Shown: in pieces, positions 10,308-17,922 of the stretch | How the letters are laid out: every line of letters starts with the position of its first letter | How positions within the stretch are numbered: position 1 is the stretch's first letter | From: CAYQMF01 sp964418595 | GTDB lineage: Bacteria; Planctomycetota; UBA1135; UBA2386 | Length of the DNA stretch: 24,769 nucleotides | Reading direction: 5' to 3' | NCBI GenBank assembly: GCA_964418595.1 | Contig: CAYQMF010000104.1 | Coordinates: 1-24,769, forward strand | Position numbers and translations under genes: made by a program | Notes under the pieces: model-generated | What the model was told of the DNA's origin: nothing | Databases searched by the model: none | What the model saw: the letters and a program-made list of their open reading frames with translations, nothing else

Positions 10308-12269
10308 ATGGGCAAGCAGATCCGGATCGACGGCCGCGTCCTCCACCTCACGGAAGACCAGGACCTCCTGAAGCAGCAGCTCTACGAAGGCAAGGACCTC
10401 GCCTTCGACCCGGGGCGCAAGCTCATCGACAACATCTCCACCGACGAACTGACGCCGGGCTGGGTCTGCTACTACTACGACGAGACGCTGGCACGCTACT
10501 GCCTCGTGGGGCTGCGCGGCGGCAACGTGAAGAAGGACGCGATCAAGAACGGCGGCTTCGGCGTGATCGTGAGCGGGCTCAGCAAGGGCTGCGGCAGCAG
10601 CCGCGAGACGGCGCCGTTCAGCGAGCTGAAGGCGGGCGTGCGCCTGGTGATCGCGAAGAACATCGAGAAGATCTACGGCCAGAACTGCCAGAACATCGGG
10701 CTGCTGACGTCGACCGACTTCGGGCTGATCGCGCGCATCGAGCGCGGCGAGGCGATCCCGATCGGTGAGTTCACCAAGGGGCTCGATCCCATCTCGGCGT
10801 CGATCGTCGAGCACGGCGGACTGTTCGCCTACAACCAGGCGCGGCTCGCCGGGAAGGTGGCGGTGCCGGCGGTGGCCACGGCGAAGCGGCCGATGACGCT
10901 GTGCGAGAAGATCATCGCGACGCGCGCGATCGCGGATGCCAGGACCGGGCGGCTCGGCGTGCCCGCGGTGGCGCCGGGCGACGCGCTGTTCGTGCGCACC
11001 GACGTGCGCTTCAGCCACGAGTACGTGACGCCGATGGCGGAGGCGCTGTTCAAGATGGGGCTTGGGGACGGAGCCAAGGTGACCGACCCGGCGTCGGTGT
11101 TCGCGTTCCGCGACCACCTCACGTTCCTCGACCAGATCATGCCGGAGGCGCACGTGAAGATGGGCCTGCGCGAACAGGCCGGCAGCCTCGCCACCGTGCA
11201 GGAGCGCTTCACGCAGACGCAGGGCGTCAAGCTCTACGGTGAGGTGCACCGCGGCGGCAAGCTCGTGGGCAGCGTGGGCATCTGCCACAACATCGTGATC
11301 GAGGAGATCGCGCTGCCGGGGCAGCTCGTGATCGGCACCGACTCGCACACCTGCATGGCGGGGGTGCTGGGGTGCTTCGCGTTCGGGGTCGGCTCGACCG
11401 ACATGGCGAACGCGTGGTTCACCAAGGACGTGCGCGTGCGGGTGCCGGAGACGGCGCGCGTGAACCTGCGCGGCCGGCTGCGCGATGGCGTGACCGCGAA
11501 GGACGTGATGCTCACGCTGCTGAGCGATGCGTTCTTCAAGACCGGCGCCGGCATCGGCAAGGTGCTGGAGTTCGGCGGGCCGGGGCTTTCGGGCATGGCG
11601 CTCGACGAACGCGCGACGCTCACCAACATGGCGGTCGAGGCCGGCGGGTTCACCGGCATCGCCGAGGCCGATGACGCGGTGCTCGACTACCTGGTGGAGA
11701 TGCGCGGGGCGAGCCGCGCCGATCTCGCCAAGGGCGTGCTGCGCGCCGATCAAGACGCGACCTACTGCAAGACCTTCGAGGTCGACCTCGCCACCATCGA
11801 ACCGACGGTGGCGACGCCGGGCGATCCGCGCAACGGCGTGCCGCTGCGCACACTCGCCAAGGACCTGCGCATCGACATCGCCTACGGCGGCTCGTGCACG
11901 GGCGGCAAGAAGGCGGACATGGACCTGTACGCGGCGACCGTGCGCAAGGCGCAGGCGAAGGGGCGGACGCTGGCCCCGGGCGTGCAGTGCTTCCTCCAGT
12001 TCGGCTCGCAGAAGATCCGCGCGTATGCCGAGACGATGGGCTACATCGAGCTGTTCGAACGCGCCGGCATCCGGCTCATCGACCCGAGCTGCGGCGCCTG
12101 CATCAAGGCCGGGCCGGGGGTGTCGGACAAGCCCGACCAGGTGACGGTGTCGGCGATCAACCGCAACTTCCCCGGCCGTTCGGGCCCGGGACAGGTGTAC
12201 CTCGCGAGCCCGCCGGTGGTGGTGGCGTCCGCGTTCCTCGGCCGGATCGGCGGCCCCGACGAGCTGTAG
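10308..12269 (+). CDS. Aconitase/isopropylmalate dehydratase family enzyme, swivel domain first
   Basis: This 653-residue chain holds both parts of an aconitase-type dehydratase. The small swivel domain comes first (about 1-185), with DNISTDELTPGW, GCGSSRE at 94-100 and NCQNIGLL. The catalytic domains follow, with MTLCEKI near 200, TDSHTC holding Cys349, and CGAC holding Cys595 and Cys598. These three cysteines are the expected [4Fe-4S] ligands. NFPGRSGPG near the end is the family's substrate-side signature. Classic aconitase A has the swivel last; aconitase B has it first but behind a HEAT-like domain, absent here. The large part reads more like LeuC or homoaconitase than AcnA. It isomerises a hydroxy-tricarboxylate or malate-type acid; citrate, isopropylmalate or another substrate cannot be decided. 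It sits 7 nt behind the thiolase gene, with a modest GAGG before the ATG. Confidence 0.88.
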   Translation: MGKQIRIDGRVLHLTEDQDLLKQQLYEGKDLAFDPGRKLIDNISTDELTPGWVCYYYDETLARYCLVGLRGGNVKKDAIKNGGFGVIVSGLSKGCGSSRETAPFSELKAGVRLVIAKNIEKIYGQNCQNIGLLTSTDFGLIARIERGEAIPIGEFTKGLDPISASIVEHGGLFAYNQARLAGKVAVPAVATAKRPMTLCEKIIATRAIADARTGRLGVPAVAPGDALFVRTDVRFSHEYVTPMAEALFKMGLGDGAKVTDPASVFAFRDHLTFLDQIMPEAHVKMGLREQAGSLATVQERFTQTQGVKLYGEVHRGGKLVGSVGICHNIVIEEIALPGQLVIGTDSHTCMAGVLGCFAFGVGSTDMANAWFTKDVRVRVPETARVNLRGRLRDGVTAKDVMLTLLSDAFFKTGAGIGKVLEFGGPGLSGMALDERATLTNMAVEAGGFTGIAEADDAVLDYLVEMRGASRADLAKGVLRADQDATYCKTFEVDLATIEPTVATPGDPRNGVPLRTLAKDLRIDIAYGGSCTGGKKADMDLYAATVRKAQAKGRTLAPGVQCFLQFGSQKIRAYAETMGYIELFERAGIRLIDPSCGACIKAGPGVSDKPDQVTVSAINRNFPGRSGPGQVYLASPPVVVASAFLGRIGGPDEL

Positions 12270-12289
12270 GGCGTCCGACTGCGACTGCA

Positions 12290-12318
12290 TTGACGCTGTG
12301 CGGCGGTGCCGGCACGCT
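12290..12318 (+). promoter_or_regulatory. Candidate promoter of the four-helix membrane protein gene
   Basis: TTGACG (12290-12295), a 17-nt spacer and CACGCT (12313-12318) sit in the 55-nt gap after the aconitase gene. The -10 ends 6 nt before ATG 12325, so the transcript would be leaderless. The -35 is good and the -10 weak. Confidence 0.4.
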
Positions 12319-12324
12319 CTGCGC

Positions 12325-12924
12325 ATGGTCGGATCGCACGAAGCGGAGGAGTCCCCAACCCCCGAGCCTCCCGCCTCGGAGTCTCCCGCAGCCGGGCAAC
12401 CGGCGCGTCCGCCAGGCCGCCGGCCGAGCGGCAAGTACGCCGCGCGCGCTCGCGCCAAGAAGGTCGCCTCGGCGGCGGTCTGGATCCTCGTGATCGCGAT
12501 CGTGCAGATCCTGTTCGGCGTCGGGTTCGGGGTGAAGAACGCCAGCGACTGCGATCAGGCTCTCGACCATCTCGAACAGTTCGAGGCCACGGAGACGGTC
12601 GAGGTCGAAGGGGAGGAGCACGTGGTCGCCGACCTCCGGGCGCAGGTCGAGCGTGAACGGATCCAGGGCTACGTGGTGCCGATCGGACTCGGCGCCGTGT
12701 TCCTGGGGCTCTACTTCTGGGCCCGACGCGCGGCGGTGCCGGCGATGGTGACGGCGCTGCTCCTCTTCGTCACGGTGCACGCGGTCGCGGCGGTCGTCGA
12801 TCCGAGCACGCTGCCGCGCGGCATCGTCCTCAAGGCCCTCTTCATCGCGGGCCTCGTCGGTGGGCTCAAGGCGGCGCTGGCGCAGCGCGACGCGGAGCGC
12901 GCCGCGGCCGAGTCGCCCGCGTGA
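12325..12924 (+). CDS. Membrane protein of unknown function, four predicted helices
   Basis: I do not recognise this 199-residue protein. Residues 1-35 are rich in Pro, Glu and Ser; a basic stretch (KYAARARAKK, 37-46) then leads into four likely membrane helices at about 48-70, 115-133, 138-158 and 167-185. The loop between helices 1 and 2 (about 72-112) is acidic and predicted helical. ATG 12325 is chosen over an earlier in-frame start at 12298 because the added residues look non-coding and a candidate promoter overlaps them. Its stop overlaps the GTG of the CPBP protease gene by 4 nt (GTGA), so the two are likely coupled and may act together in the membrane. Confidence 0.7.
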   Translation: MVGSHEAEESPTPEPPASESPAAGQPARPPGRRPSGKYAARARAKKVASAAVWILVIAIVQILFGVGFGVKNASDCDQALDHLEQFEATETVEVEGEEHVVADLRAQVERERIQGYVVPIGLGAVFLGLYFWARRAAVPAMVTALLLFVTVHAVAAVVDPSTLPRGIVLKALFIAGLVGGLKAALAQRDAERAAAESPA

Positions 12925-13733
12925 CATCGTCCGGCGAAGTCGGGCCTTCCGAATCCGCGAGCCCCCGCTCGGAAACGACACCCACCGTCGAAACCCGCGC
13001 TGATGAGGCCGGCGTCGCCGAGGCGGTGCCACCGCCGGCGGTCCTGCGACCGCTCGATCTGCCCCGCCTGCGCCGGACGCCGAGTCCACGCGACTCCTGG
13101 TCGGTCCTGCGCGGCGTGCTCCTGCTCTACGTGTTCCTGCTCGGCAGCAACGTGGCGCTCGCGATCGCGACGGTGTACGGCGAGGTCAGTCCCTGGGCGG
13201 AGGTCGTGGTCGTGCTGTTGGATGCGATCGTCGTCGGCGCGTGCGCGTGGCGGATCCGCGGCCCGCTCGCCCCGCTGCTGCGCGCCGACGCCACGCGCGG
13301 AGTCGACTGGGCGTGGACGGGCGGGCTGCTGGTGGCGGCCTACGTGTTCATGTGGGGCTACATGGCGTTCGCGCGGCTGATGTTCGAAGAGCTCGCGATG
13401 CTCGAGGACTACCGCGAGCAGGGCTGGCCGCTGTGGAGCGCGTTCGCGCTCATCGCGATCTCGCCGCCGCTGCTCGAGGAGTTTGCCTTCCGCGGCTACA
13501 TCCTCGAGCGCCTGCAGGCGCTGATGGCACCGCGCGACGCCAACATCCTGCAGGCGGCGTTGTTCTCCATCCTGCACTGCAGCTTCCCGATGCTGCCGAG
13601 CCACTTCGTGATGGGGCTCGCGCTGGGCTGGCTGCGCCTGCGCACGCGCAGCCTCATCCCCGGCATCGTCCTGCACGCGGCGTGGAACGCGCTCGTCGTG
13701 ATCGAGGAGGTGGCGCGCGACGGCTACGGGTGA
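12921..13733 (+). CDS. CPBP-family intramembrane metalloprotease
   Basis: This 270-residue membrane protein carries the conserved motifs of the CPBP (CAAX protease and bacteriocin-processing, Abi) family: EEFAFR at 186-191, LFSILH with His219, and HAAWN at 252-256. The paired glutamates and the histidines are the expected metal or catalytic residues, so the enzyme is probably active. Residues 1-60 are a polar, Glu- and Pro-rich cytoplasmic tail, followed by several hydrophobic segments. The start is GTG at 12921, overlapping the previous stop as GTGA. Known members cleave prenylated or membrane-embedded peptides; bacterial roles vary, and the substrate here is unknown. The stop lies in a hairpin shared with the convergent glycine-rich gene. 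Confidence 0.85.
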   Translation: MTSSGEVGPSESASPRSETTPTVETRADEAGVAEAVPPPAVLRPLDLPRLRRTPSPRDSWSVLRGVLLLYVFLLGSNVALAIATVYGEVSPWAEVVVVLLDAIVVGACAWRIRGPLAPLLRADATRGVDWAWTGGLLVAAYVFMWGYMAFARLMFEELAMLEDYREQGWPLWSAFALIAISPPLLEEFAFRGYILERLQALMAPRDANILQAALFSILHCSFPMLPSHFVMGLALGWLRLRTRSLIPGIVLHAAWNALVVIEEVARDGYG

Positions 13734-13751
13734 GCCCGCGAGCGGCTCACC
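13729..13751. terminator. Bidirectional hairpin containing both convergent stop codons
   Basis: GGTGAGCC and GGCTCACC form a perfect 8-bp stem around the 7-nt loop CGCGAGC. The TGA of the CPBP gene (13731-13733) lies in one arm and the TGA of the glycine-rich gene (13747-13749, minus strand) in the other. There is no T run on either side, so it is not a classic intrinsic terminator, but its symmetry and placement suit a two-way transcript end. Confidence 0.6.
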
Positions 13752-15192
13752 ACACCGGCAGCAGCCGCGGGGCCGGCCGGATGTCGCCTTCGCGGTCGCC
13801 GATGTTGGTCGGCACGCCGTTGTCGTCGACCCACACCCCGGCCTGATCCTGGAACCCGCGCCAGGCGAGGAAGCGTTGCTTCTCGCCGCCCTGCAGCGGC
13901 ACCCCGTTGCGCAGCACGCGCACGTTGTCGTCGAGCACGGTGTTGGTGTTGTCGGCGTTCAGGCCGGGCGGTGCCGTGAACTGCACGACGCCCAGCCCAC
14001 CCATGCCGCCCGCGCCGTACAGGTCGAAGGCCTGCCGCGCCGGCACCGGGTACTTCGCATCGATGGGCAGGCCGGCGAACAGACCCTGCTTCCCCACGCC
14101 GCCGTCGGCGGAGATCGCGAAGTCGAAGTCGTTGTTCGCGTAGGTCTCGCCGTGCACGTGCAGGTCGATCTGCTGGCGCGTGTAGATCATGACCATGCCG
14201 CCGGAGCCGCCACCGCCGCCGCCGCCCTTGTTGTTGCTGCCCGCCTGCTCGCCGCCGCCGCCGTGCCCACCGTCGCAGGTGATGTGGCCGGTCGGTGCGA
14301 TGACCACGCGGCCGAGCGCGAACATCACCAGCGCGCCACCGCCGCCACCGCCGCCACCACCCTTGGCGTCGTTGATCCAGTTGGGGTTGCCGGAGCACAT
14401 CAGCGCGTCGTCGCCGCCACCGCCGCCTCCCGCGCCTCCGATGGGCCACGCCAATTCACCCGCCACGAACACGCGGCGGTTGACGTCGACGCCGACGCCG
14501 AAGAAGTCGTTGTCCGCCCGGCTGTCGATGAGGATCGAGGTGCCCGGCGAGCCGCCCGCCAGCAGGCGCGAGCCGCAGCCGAGCCCCCCGCGCCCGAGCT
14601 GCTGCACGAGGCTGGTCGCGCTGCCGAGCAGCTTGTAGTAGGGGTCGCCGATGGTGCCGAATGCGCCGCCGCCCCCGCCGCTGCCGCGGCTGCAGGTGCC
14701 GGCCGCGTTGCACGAGGCGAGCCCGCCCTGTCCGCCGGTGGGGGAGACGTCGCCGGAGCCGAACCCGGTCGCGCCGGTGGGGCTCGTGCCGGTCGTGCTC
14801 GGGCTGCCGGCCCCGCCGCGTCCGCCGCTGCAGGTCCCGACGCCGCCGGGCGCGGGGAAGTTGGCGCTGTTGAGCGTGTCCACGCGCGCGCCGTTGCCGC
14901 CACGGAGGTCGAGGGTGCCTTCCACGATGAAGTCGCCGGCGACGATCCAGATCATCGGCCGGCTGCCCTGGCCGCGCACGGTGACGCCCACCGGGATGCG
15001 CACGCTGCGGAAGGTGAACACGCCGCCGGCCACGTTCACCGGGAGGCAGTTGCGCGGCGTGATCTGCGTGAAGTCGGTGTTGAGGATCACCTCCGCCACC
15101 GTCGGTTCGAAGTCGCAGGCGAAGCCCTGCGCAGCGAGGGGGAGGGGGAGGAAGGCCAGGACGGCGCTGGCCATGGGACGACAGTCGATCAT
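13747..15192 (-). CDS. Secreted glycine-rich protein
   Basis: This 481-residue protein begins with a signal peptide (MASAVLAFLPLPLAAQG; ATG 15192 or ATG 15174, the latter giving a shorter and cleaner signal). A beta-structured N-terminal region follows (about 26-100: PVNVAGGVFTFRSVRIPVGVTV, then MIWIVAGDFIVEGTLDLRGGNGARVDTL). The middle (about 105-350) is dominated by Gly-rich blocks such as GGAGGGGGGDD and KGGGGGGGGG, alternating with hydrophobic strands such as ALVMFALGRVVIAPTGHITCDGG. The last 130 residues are less repetitive. I recognise this architecture from planctomycete hypothetical proteins; it is likely a surface or extracellular fibrous beta protein. Paired Cys residues could form disulfides. 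No enzyme motif is visible. It follows the DNA glycosylase gene by 53 nt and may share its transcript. Confidence 0.75.
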   Translation of the reverse strand: MIDCRPMASAVLAFLPLPLAAQGFACDFEPTVAEVILNTDFTQITPRNCLPVNVAGGVFTFRSVRIPVGVTVRGQGSRPMIWIVAGDFIVEGTLDLRGGNGARVDTLNSANFPAPGGVGTCSGGRGGAGSPSTTGTSPTGATGFGSGDVSPTGGQGGLASCNAAGTCSRGSGGGGGAFGTIGDPYYKLLGSATSLVQQLGRGGLGCGSRLLAGGSPGTSILIDSRADNDFFGVGVDVNRRVFVAGELAWPIGGAGGGGGGDDALMCSGNPNWINDAKGGGGGGGGGALVMFALGRVVIAPTGHITCDGGHGGGGEQAGSNNKGGGGGGGSGGMVMIYTRQQIDLHVHGETYANNDFDFAISADGGVGKQGLFAGLPIDAKYPVPARQAFDLYGAGGMGGLGVVQFTAPPGLNADNTNTVLDDNVRVLRNGVPLQGGEKQRFLAWRGFQDQAGVWVDDNGVPTNIGDREGDIRPAPRLLPVW

Positions 15193-15245
15193 CGTGGTTG
15201 CGTGCGGGGATAGGCGCGGGGCGGATGCACTAGCCGCGCGGGCCT

Positions 15246-15827
15246 TCAACGTAACGGGGTTCGCCGGATCCGGCTGACGCAGGGGTGGTCGCGCACTGCG
15301 AAGCGGTACGGCTTGCTCGCCCAGATGCCCGCGTAGTCCACGCCGATCCGCGGCGTGCGTTCGATCCGACGCGCGGGGAACGGTGTGCCGGCGACGACGA
15401 AGAGGCGGTCGCCGCACAGATCGATCCGGTTGTGTTCCTCGCGCACGATGCCGAGCGCGCGGGTGAGCCGGCCCGGACCGTCGGTGCGCGTGCCTGGCTC
15501 GATGCCGGTCACGGGTTCGACGGCGCGGATCAGCACGGCCGCAGCCCGACCCTCCGGCGCGCACACGGCGTTCACGCAGTGGTGCATGCCGTAGATCAGG
15601 TAGACGTACGCGTGTCCGGGTGGCCCGAACATCACGTCGGTGCGCGCGGTGCGGCCCTTGCTCGCGTGCGAGGCGAGGTCGCGCTCACCGGCGTAGGCCT
15701 CGGTCTCGACGATCACGCCCGCGCGCGGTCCATCCGGCGTCGCGTGGACGAGGACCATGCCGAGCAGGTCGCGGGCGACGGCCAGGGCGCTGCGCGCGTA
15801 GAACGCGCGCGCGATGGGGGCGTTCAT
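15246..15827 (-). CDS. 3-methyladenine (alkyladenine) DNA glycosylase, AAG/MPG family
   Basis: This 193-residue protein matches the AAG/MPG family in length and motifs: ARDLLG near 18-23, the active-site segment VETEAY at 40-45 (Glu43 corresponds to the catalytic Glu125 of human AAG, Tyr45 to Tyr127), then HASKGRTARTDVMFGPPGHAYVY with YGMHHCVN, and GPGRLTRALGI. These enzymes flip out alkylated or deaminated purines such as 3-methyladenine and hypoxanthine and cut the glycosidic bond, starting base-excision repair. All key residues are present. The ATG overlaps the stop of the upstream SprT-like gene by 4 nt (ATGA), so translation is coupled. Confidence 0.93.
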   Translation of the reverse strand: MNAPIARAFYARSALAVARDLLGMVLVHATPDGPRAGVIVETEAYAGERDLASHASKGRTARTDVMFGPPGHAYVYLIYGMHHCVNAVCAPEGRAAAVLIRAVEPVTGIEPGTRTDGPGRLTRALGIVREEHNRIDLCGDRLFVVAGTPFPARRIERTPRIGVDYAGIWASKPYRFAVRDHPCVSRIRRTPLR

Positions 15828-16600
15828 CCGGTGTGCGGCGGGCGCTGCCGCGCCAGCTTCAGGAGCCGGCCGAGGTTGGCGGCGAGCCAGGTTTCGGCGC
15901 GGGCGTGGTCGGCATACGCGCGTTCGCGCGCGCGGAACTCCGCGTCGTGCTTGCGCCATCGGCCGCTGGCCTCCATGCGCGGGGGCAGCGCCGCGTGCAG
16001 CAGTTCGTGGAACAGGATGGCGCGCACGAACCACGCCGGGACATCGGCTCGATCGAGGACGGGGTGGATGCGGATGGTGTGCGTCTCGTGGACGTACAGG
16101 CCGAGTTGGAGCGAGCGGCGTGGCCGCGGGCCGCGGCGCGCCCAGGTCAGGGTCGGCCACGCGTCGAGGTCGCGCAGCGCAGGCTCGGCGCGCAGGTCTG
16201 CCGCCAGCGCGGCGAGGTCGTGGTGCGTGCCCGTGGCGCTCGCCGCGCGCACGGCCGCGGCGCGCGCCGCCGGGGCGAGTTCGTCGAGCTGCGCCGCGAT
16301 GAAGGCGTCGAGCCGCCGGGTCGCGTCGCCGTCCATCCGCCCGCGGACGATCCACGTTGCGACGGCGTCGACCACGTCGGCGCAGGCGCGGGCGAAGAAT
16401 GCGTGCAGGCGCAGGCGCCACGCGTCGCCGCGCCGACTGAGGACCACCGGACGGCTGCGCGAGCGTCCGAATCCGACCTCGATCTTGCGGCCGGTGCGAA
16501 CGGCCAGCGCCGCGGTCCATGCCGCCGGGGAGGCCGCGTCCGCCGCCGGTTCGCCGGCCTGGCCGCGTGGCGGTGGTTGGGCGGCAGGTTCACGACGCAT
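15824..16600 (-). CDS. SprT-like zinc metallopeptidase
   Basis: This 258-residue protein contains FHELLHAAL with the zinc-binding HELLH at 198-202 and a likely third ligand, His218, in KHDAEF, the arrangement of SprT/Spartan-like and WLM-type proteases. Residues 30-50 (VRTGRKIEVGFGRSRSRPVVLSR) start the domain; the middle (60-150) is helical. There is no signal peptide, so it is probably cytoplasmic. Eukaryotic Spartan cleaves DNA-protein crosslinks; the bacterial role is less clear. The gene directly upstream-couples to a DNA glycosylase, which makes a DNA-repair role attractive, but that is inference. A candidate promoter ends 7 nt before the ATG at 16600, which suggests a leaderless transcript. 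Confidence 0.78.
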   Translation of the reverse strand: MRREPAAQPPPRGQAGEPAADAASPAAWTAALAVRTGRKIEVGFGRSRSRPVVLSRRGDAWRLRLHAFFARACADVVDAVATWIVRGRMDGDATRRLDAFIAAQLDELAPAARAAAVRAASATGTHHDLAALAADLRAEPALRDLDAWPTLTWARRGPRPRRSLQLGLYVHETHTIRIHPVLDRADVPAWFVRAILFHELLHAALPPRMEASGRWRKHDAEFRARERAYADHARAETWLAANLGRLLKLARQRPPHTG

Positions 16601-16607
16601 GGCGACC

Positions 16608-16636
16608 AGTCATGCCCTCCGACCGCCCCCGGTCAA
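16608..16636 (-). promoter_or_regulatory. Candidate promoter of the SprT-like/DNA glycosylase operon
   Basis: On the minus strand, TTGACC (+ 16631-16636), a 17-nt spacer and ATGACT (+ 16608-16613) precede the ATG at 16600 by 7 nt, predicting transcription from or next to the start codon. The -35 is identical to those at 9013-9018 and 21273-21278. Confidence 0.4.
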
Positions 16637-16793
16637 GGCGCATCCCTGCCGGCGGAAACACGGCGGGCGCTGCGAGATCTGCGGGCCTCGCCGGTCTTGC
16701 GCGCGGCGCGAGCACCCGCGGCCCTTGCAGCCCGTCGTTGCACCGCGCCGCGCCGGCTCCATACTGTGCCGCCCTTTTTCCAAGCCCAGCACC

Positions 16794-17885
16794 ATGAGCA
16801 AGGTCTACGACATCGCGGTCCTCCCCGGCGACGGCATCGGCGAGGAGGTCGTGCGCGAAGGACTTCGCGTTCTCACCGCGGCCGAGGAGATCTTCGGCTT
16901 CAAGACGAAGCGCGACGCGCTCCCCTACGGCGCCGATCACTTCCTGAAGACCGGTGAGACGATGCCGGACGCGGCCTTCGACCGCCTGCGCCAGATGCAC
17001 GCCGTGCTGCTCGGCGCGATCGGCGACCCGCGCATCGAGGTCGGCAAGCTCGAGTTCGCGATCATCGCGGGGCTGCGCTTCAAGCTCGACCTGTTCGTGA
17101 ACCTGCGTCCGATCAAGCTCTTCCATGCCGACCTCTGCCCGCTGAAGGACAAGAAGCCCGAGCACATCGACATGGTGATCTTCCGGGAGAACACGGAGGA
17201 CGCGTACGCCGGGATCTACGGCTTCCTGAAGAAGGGGACGCCCGACGAGGTCGCCAACCAGATCATGATCTACTCGCGCAAGGGCACCGAGCGGATCATC
17301 CGCTACGCGTTCGAGCTGGCGCGCAAGCGCGGACCCAAGCCGGGCGCCGACAAGGCGCAGGTGACGCTGATCGACAAGGCCAACGCCGTGCGCGCGCAGG
17401 ACATCTGGACGCGCACCTTCGCGGAGGTCGCCACGGAGTACCCCCAGATCAAGACCGACCACGCCTACATCGACGCGGCGTGCATGTGGATGGTCAAGAA
17501 CCCGGAGTGGTTCGACGTCGCGGTCACCCCGAACCTGTTCGGCGACATCATCACGGACCTCGGCGCGATGATCCAAGGCGGGATGGGCGTGGCTGCGTCG
17601 GGCAACATCCATCCGGGCAAGGTCTCGATGTTCGAGCCGATCCACGGCTCGGCGCCCAAGTACCGCGGCCAGAACAAGGCCAACCCGCTGGCGACGATCA
17701 TGGCCGTGTCGATGCTGCTCGATCACGTGGGTGAGCGCGAGGCGAGCAAGGCGGTCGAGGACGCGGTGGCGATGTTGCTGCGCTCCGGCAAGGTCGTGAG
17801 CCTGCAGGCCGGCCGCTACGGCACGGACGAGCTCGGCAAGATGGTCGAGGCGCAGTTGCGCTCGACGGTCGCGGCGAAGCGCTGA
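16794..17885 (+). CDS. Isocitrate/isopropylmalate dehydrogenase family protein
   Basis: This 363-residue enzyme of the beta-decarboxylating dehydrogenase family has LPGDGIG at 10-16, LRPIKLF at 104-110, FRENTEDAYAGIY at 130-142, Lys195 in LIDKAN, and metal ligands Asp227, Asp251 and Asp255 (YIDAAC, GDIITD). It oxidises a 2-hydroxy-3-carboxy acid and releases CO2. Length and overall pattern look like LeuB-type enzymes, but RENTEDAYAGI and the cofactor loop HGSAPKYRGQNKANP look like isocitrate dehydrogenase; the Lys-Tyr pair at 289-290 sits where NADP-specific isocitrate dehydrogenase has Lys344-Tyr345, and LeuB has Asp-Ile. Isopropylmalate, isocitrate or a related substrate remains open. A weak promoter-like pair (TTGCAC at 16738, TACTGT at 16762) precedes it. 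The aconitase-type gene at 10308 could supply its substrate but lies in another operon. Confidence 0.88.
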   Translation: MSKVYDIAVLPGDGIGEEVVREGLRVLTAAEEIFGFKTKRDALPYGADHFLKTGETMPDAAFDRLRQMHAVLLGAIGDPRIEVGKLEFAIIAGLRFKLDLFVNLRPIKLFHADLCPLKDKKPEHIDMVIFRENTEDAYAGIYGFLKKGTPDEVANQIMIYSRKGTERIIRYAFELARKRGPKPGADKAQVTLIDKANAVRAQDIWTRTFAEVATEYPQIKTDHAYIDAACMWMVKNPEWFDVAVTPNLFGDIITDLGAMIQGGMGVAASGNIHPGKVSMFEPIHGSAPKYRGQNKANPLATIMAVSMLLDHVGEREASKAVEDAVAMLLRSGKVVSLQAGRYGTDELGKMVEAQLRSTVAAKR

Positions 17886-17922
17886 GCGCGAGCCGCGCGC
17901 GTTGGGTCAGCACGGCTCTGCC

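Noticed and set aside
14189..14700. Dense GCC/CCG trinucleotide runs, possible satellite repeat
   Set aside because: They are the complement of Gly codons in the secreted protein and have no constant period.
13876..15213. 445-codon + strand frame opposite the glycine-rich gene
   Set aside because: Its composition mirrors the Gly codons of the reverse strand (Ala- and Val-rich, no motif). The signal peptide and family resemblance are on the minus strand.
16640..16793. Zinc-finger-like string (Cys pairs in CRRKHGGRCEIC) in frame before the dehydrogenase
   Set aside because: It lies upstream of a clean family N-terminus, has no start or ribosome-binding site of its own, and covers only about 30 residues. 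Probably chance.
17890..17918. GAGCCG...CGGCTC inverted repeat after the dehydrogenase stop
   Set aside because: Only 6 bp with a 17-nt loop and no T run; too weak to call a terminator in such GC-rich DNA.
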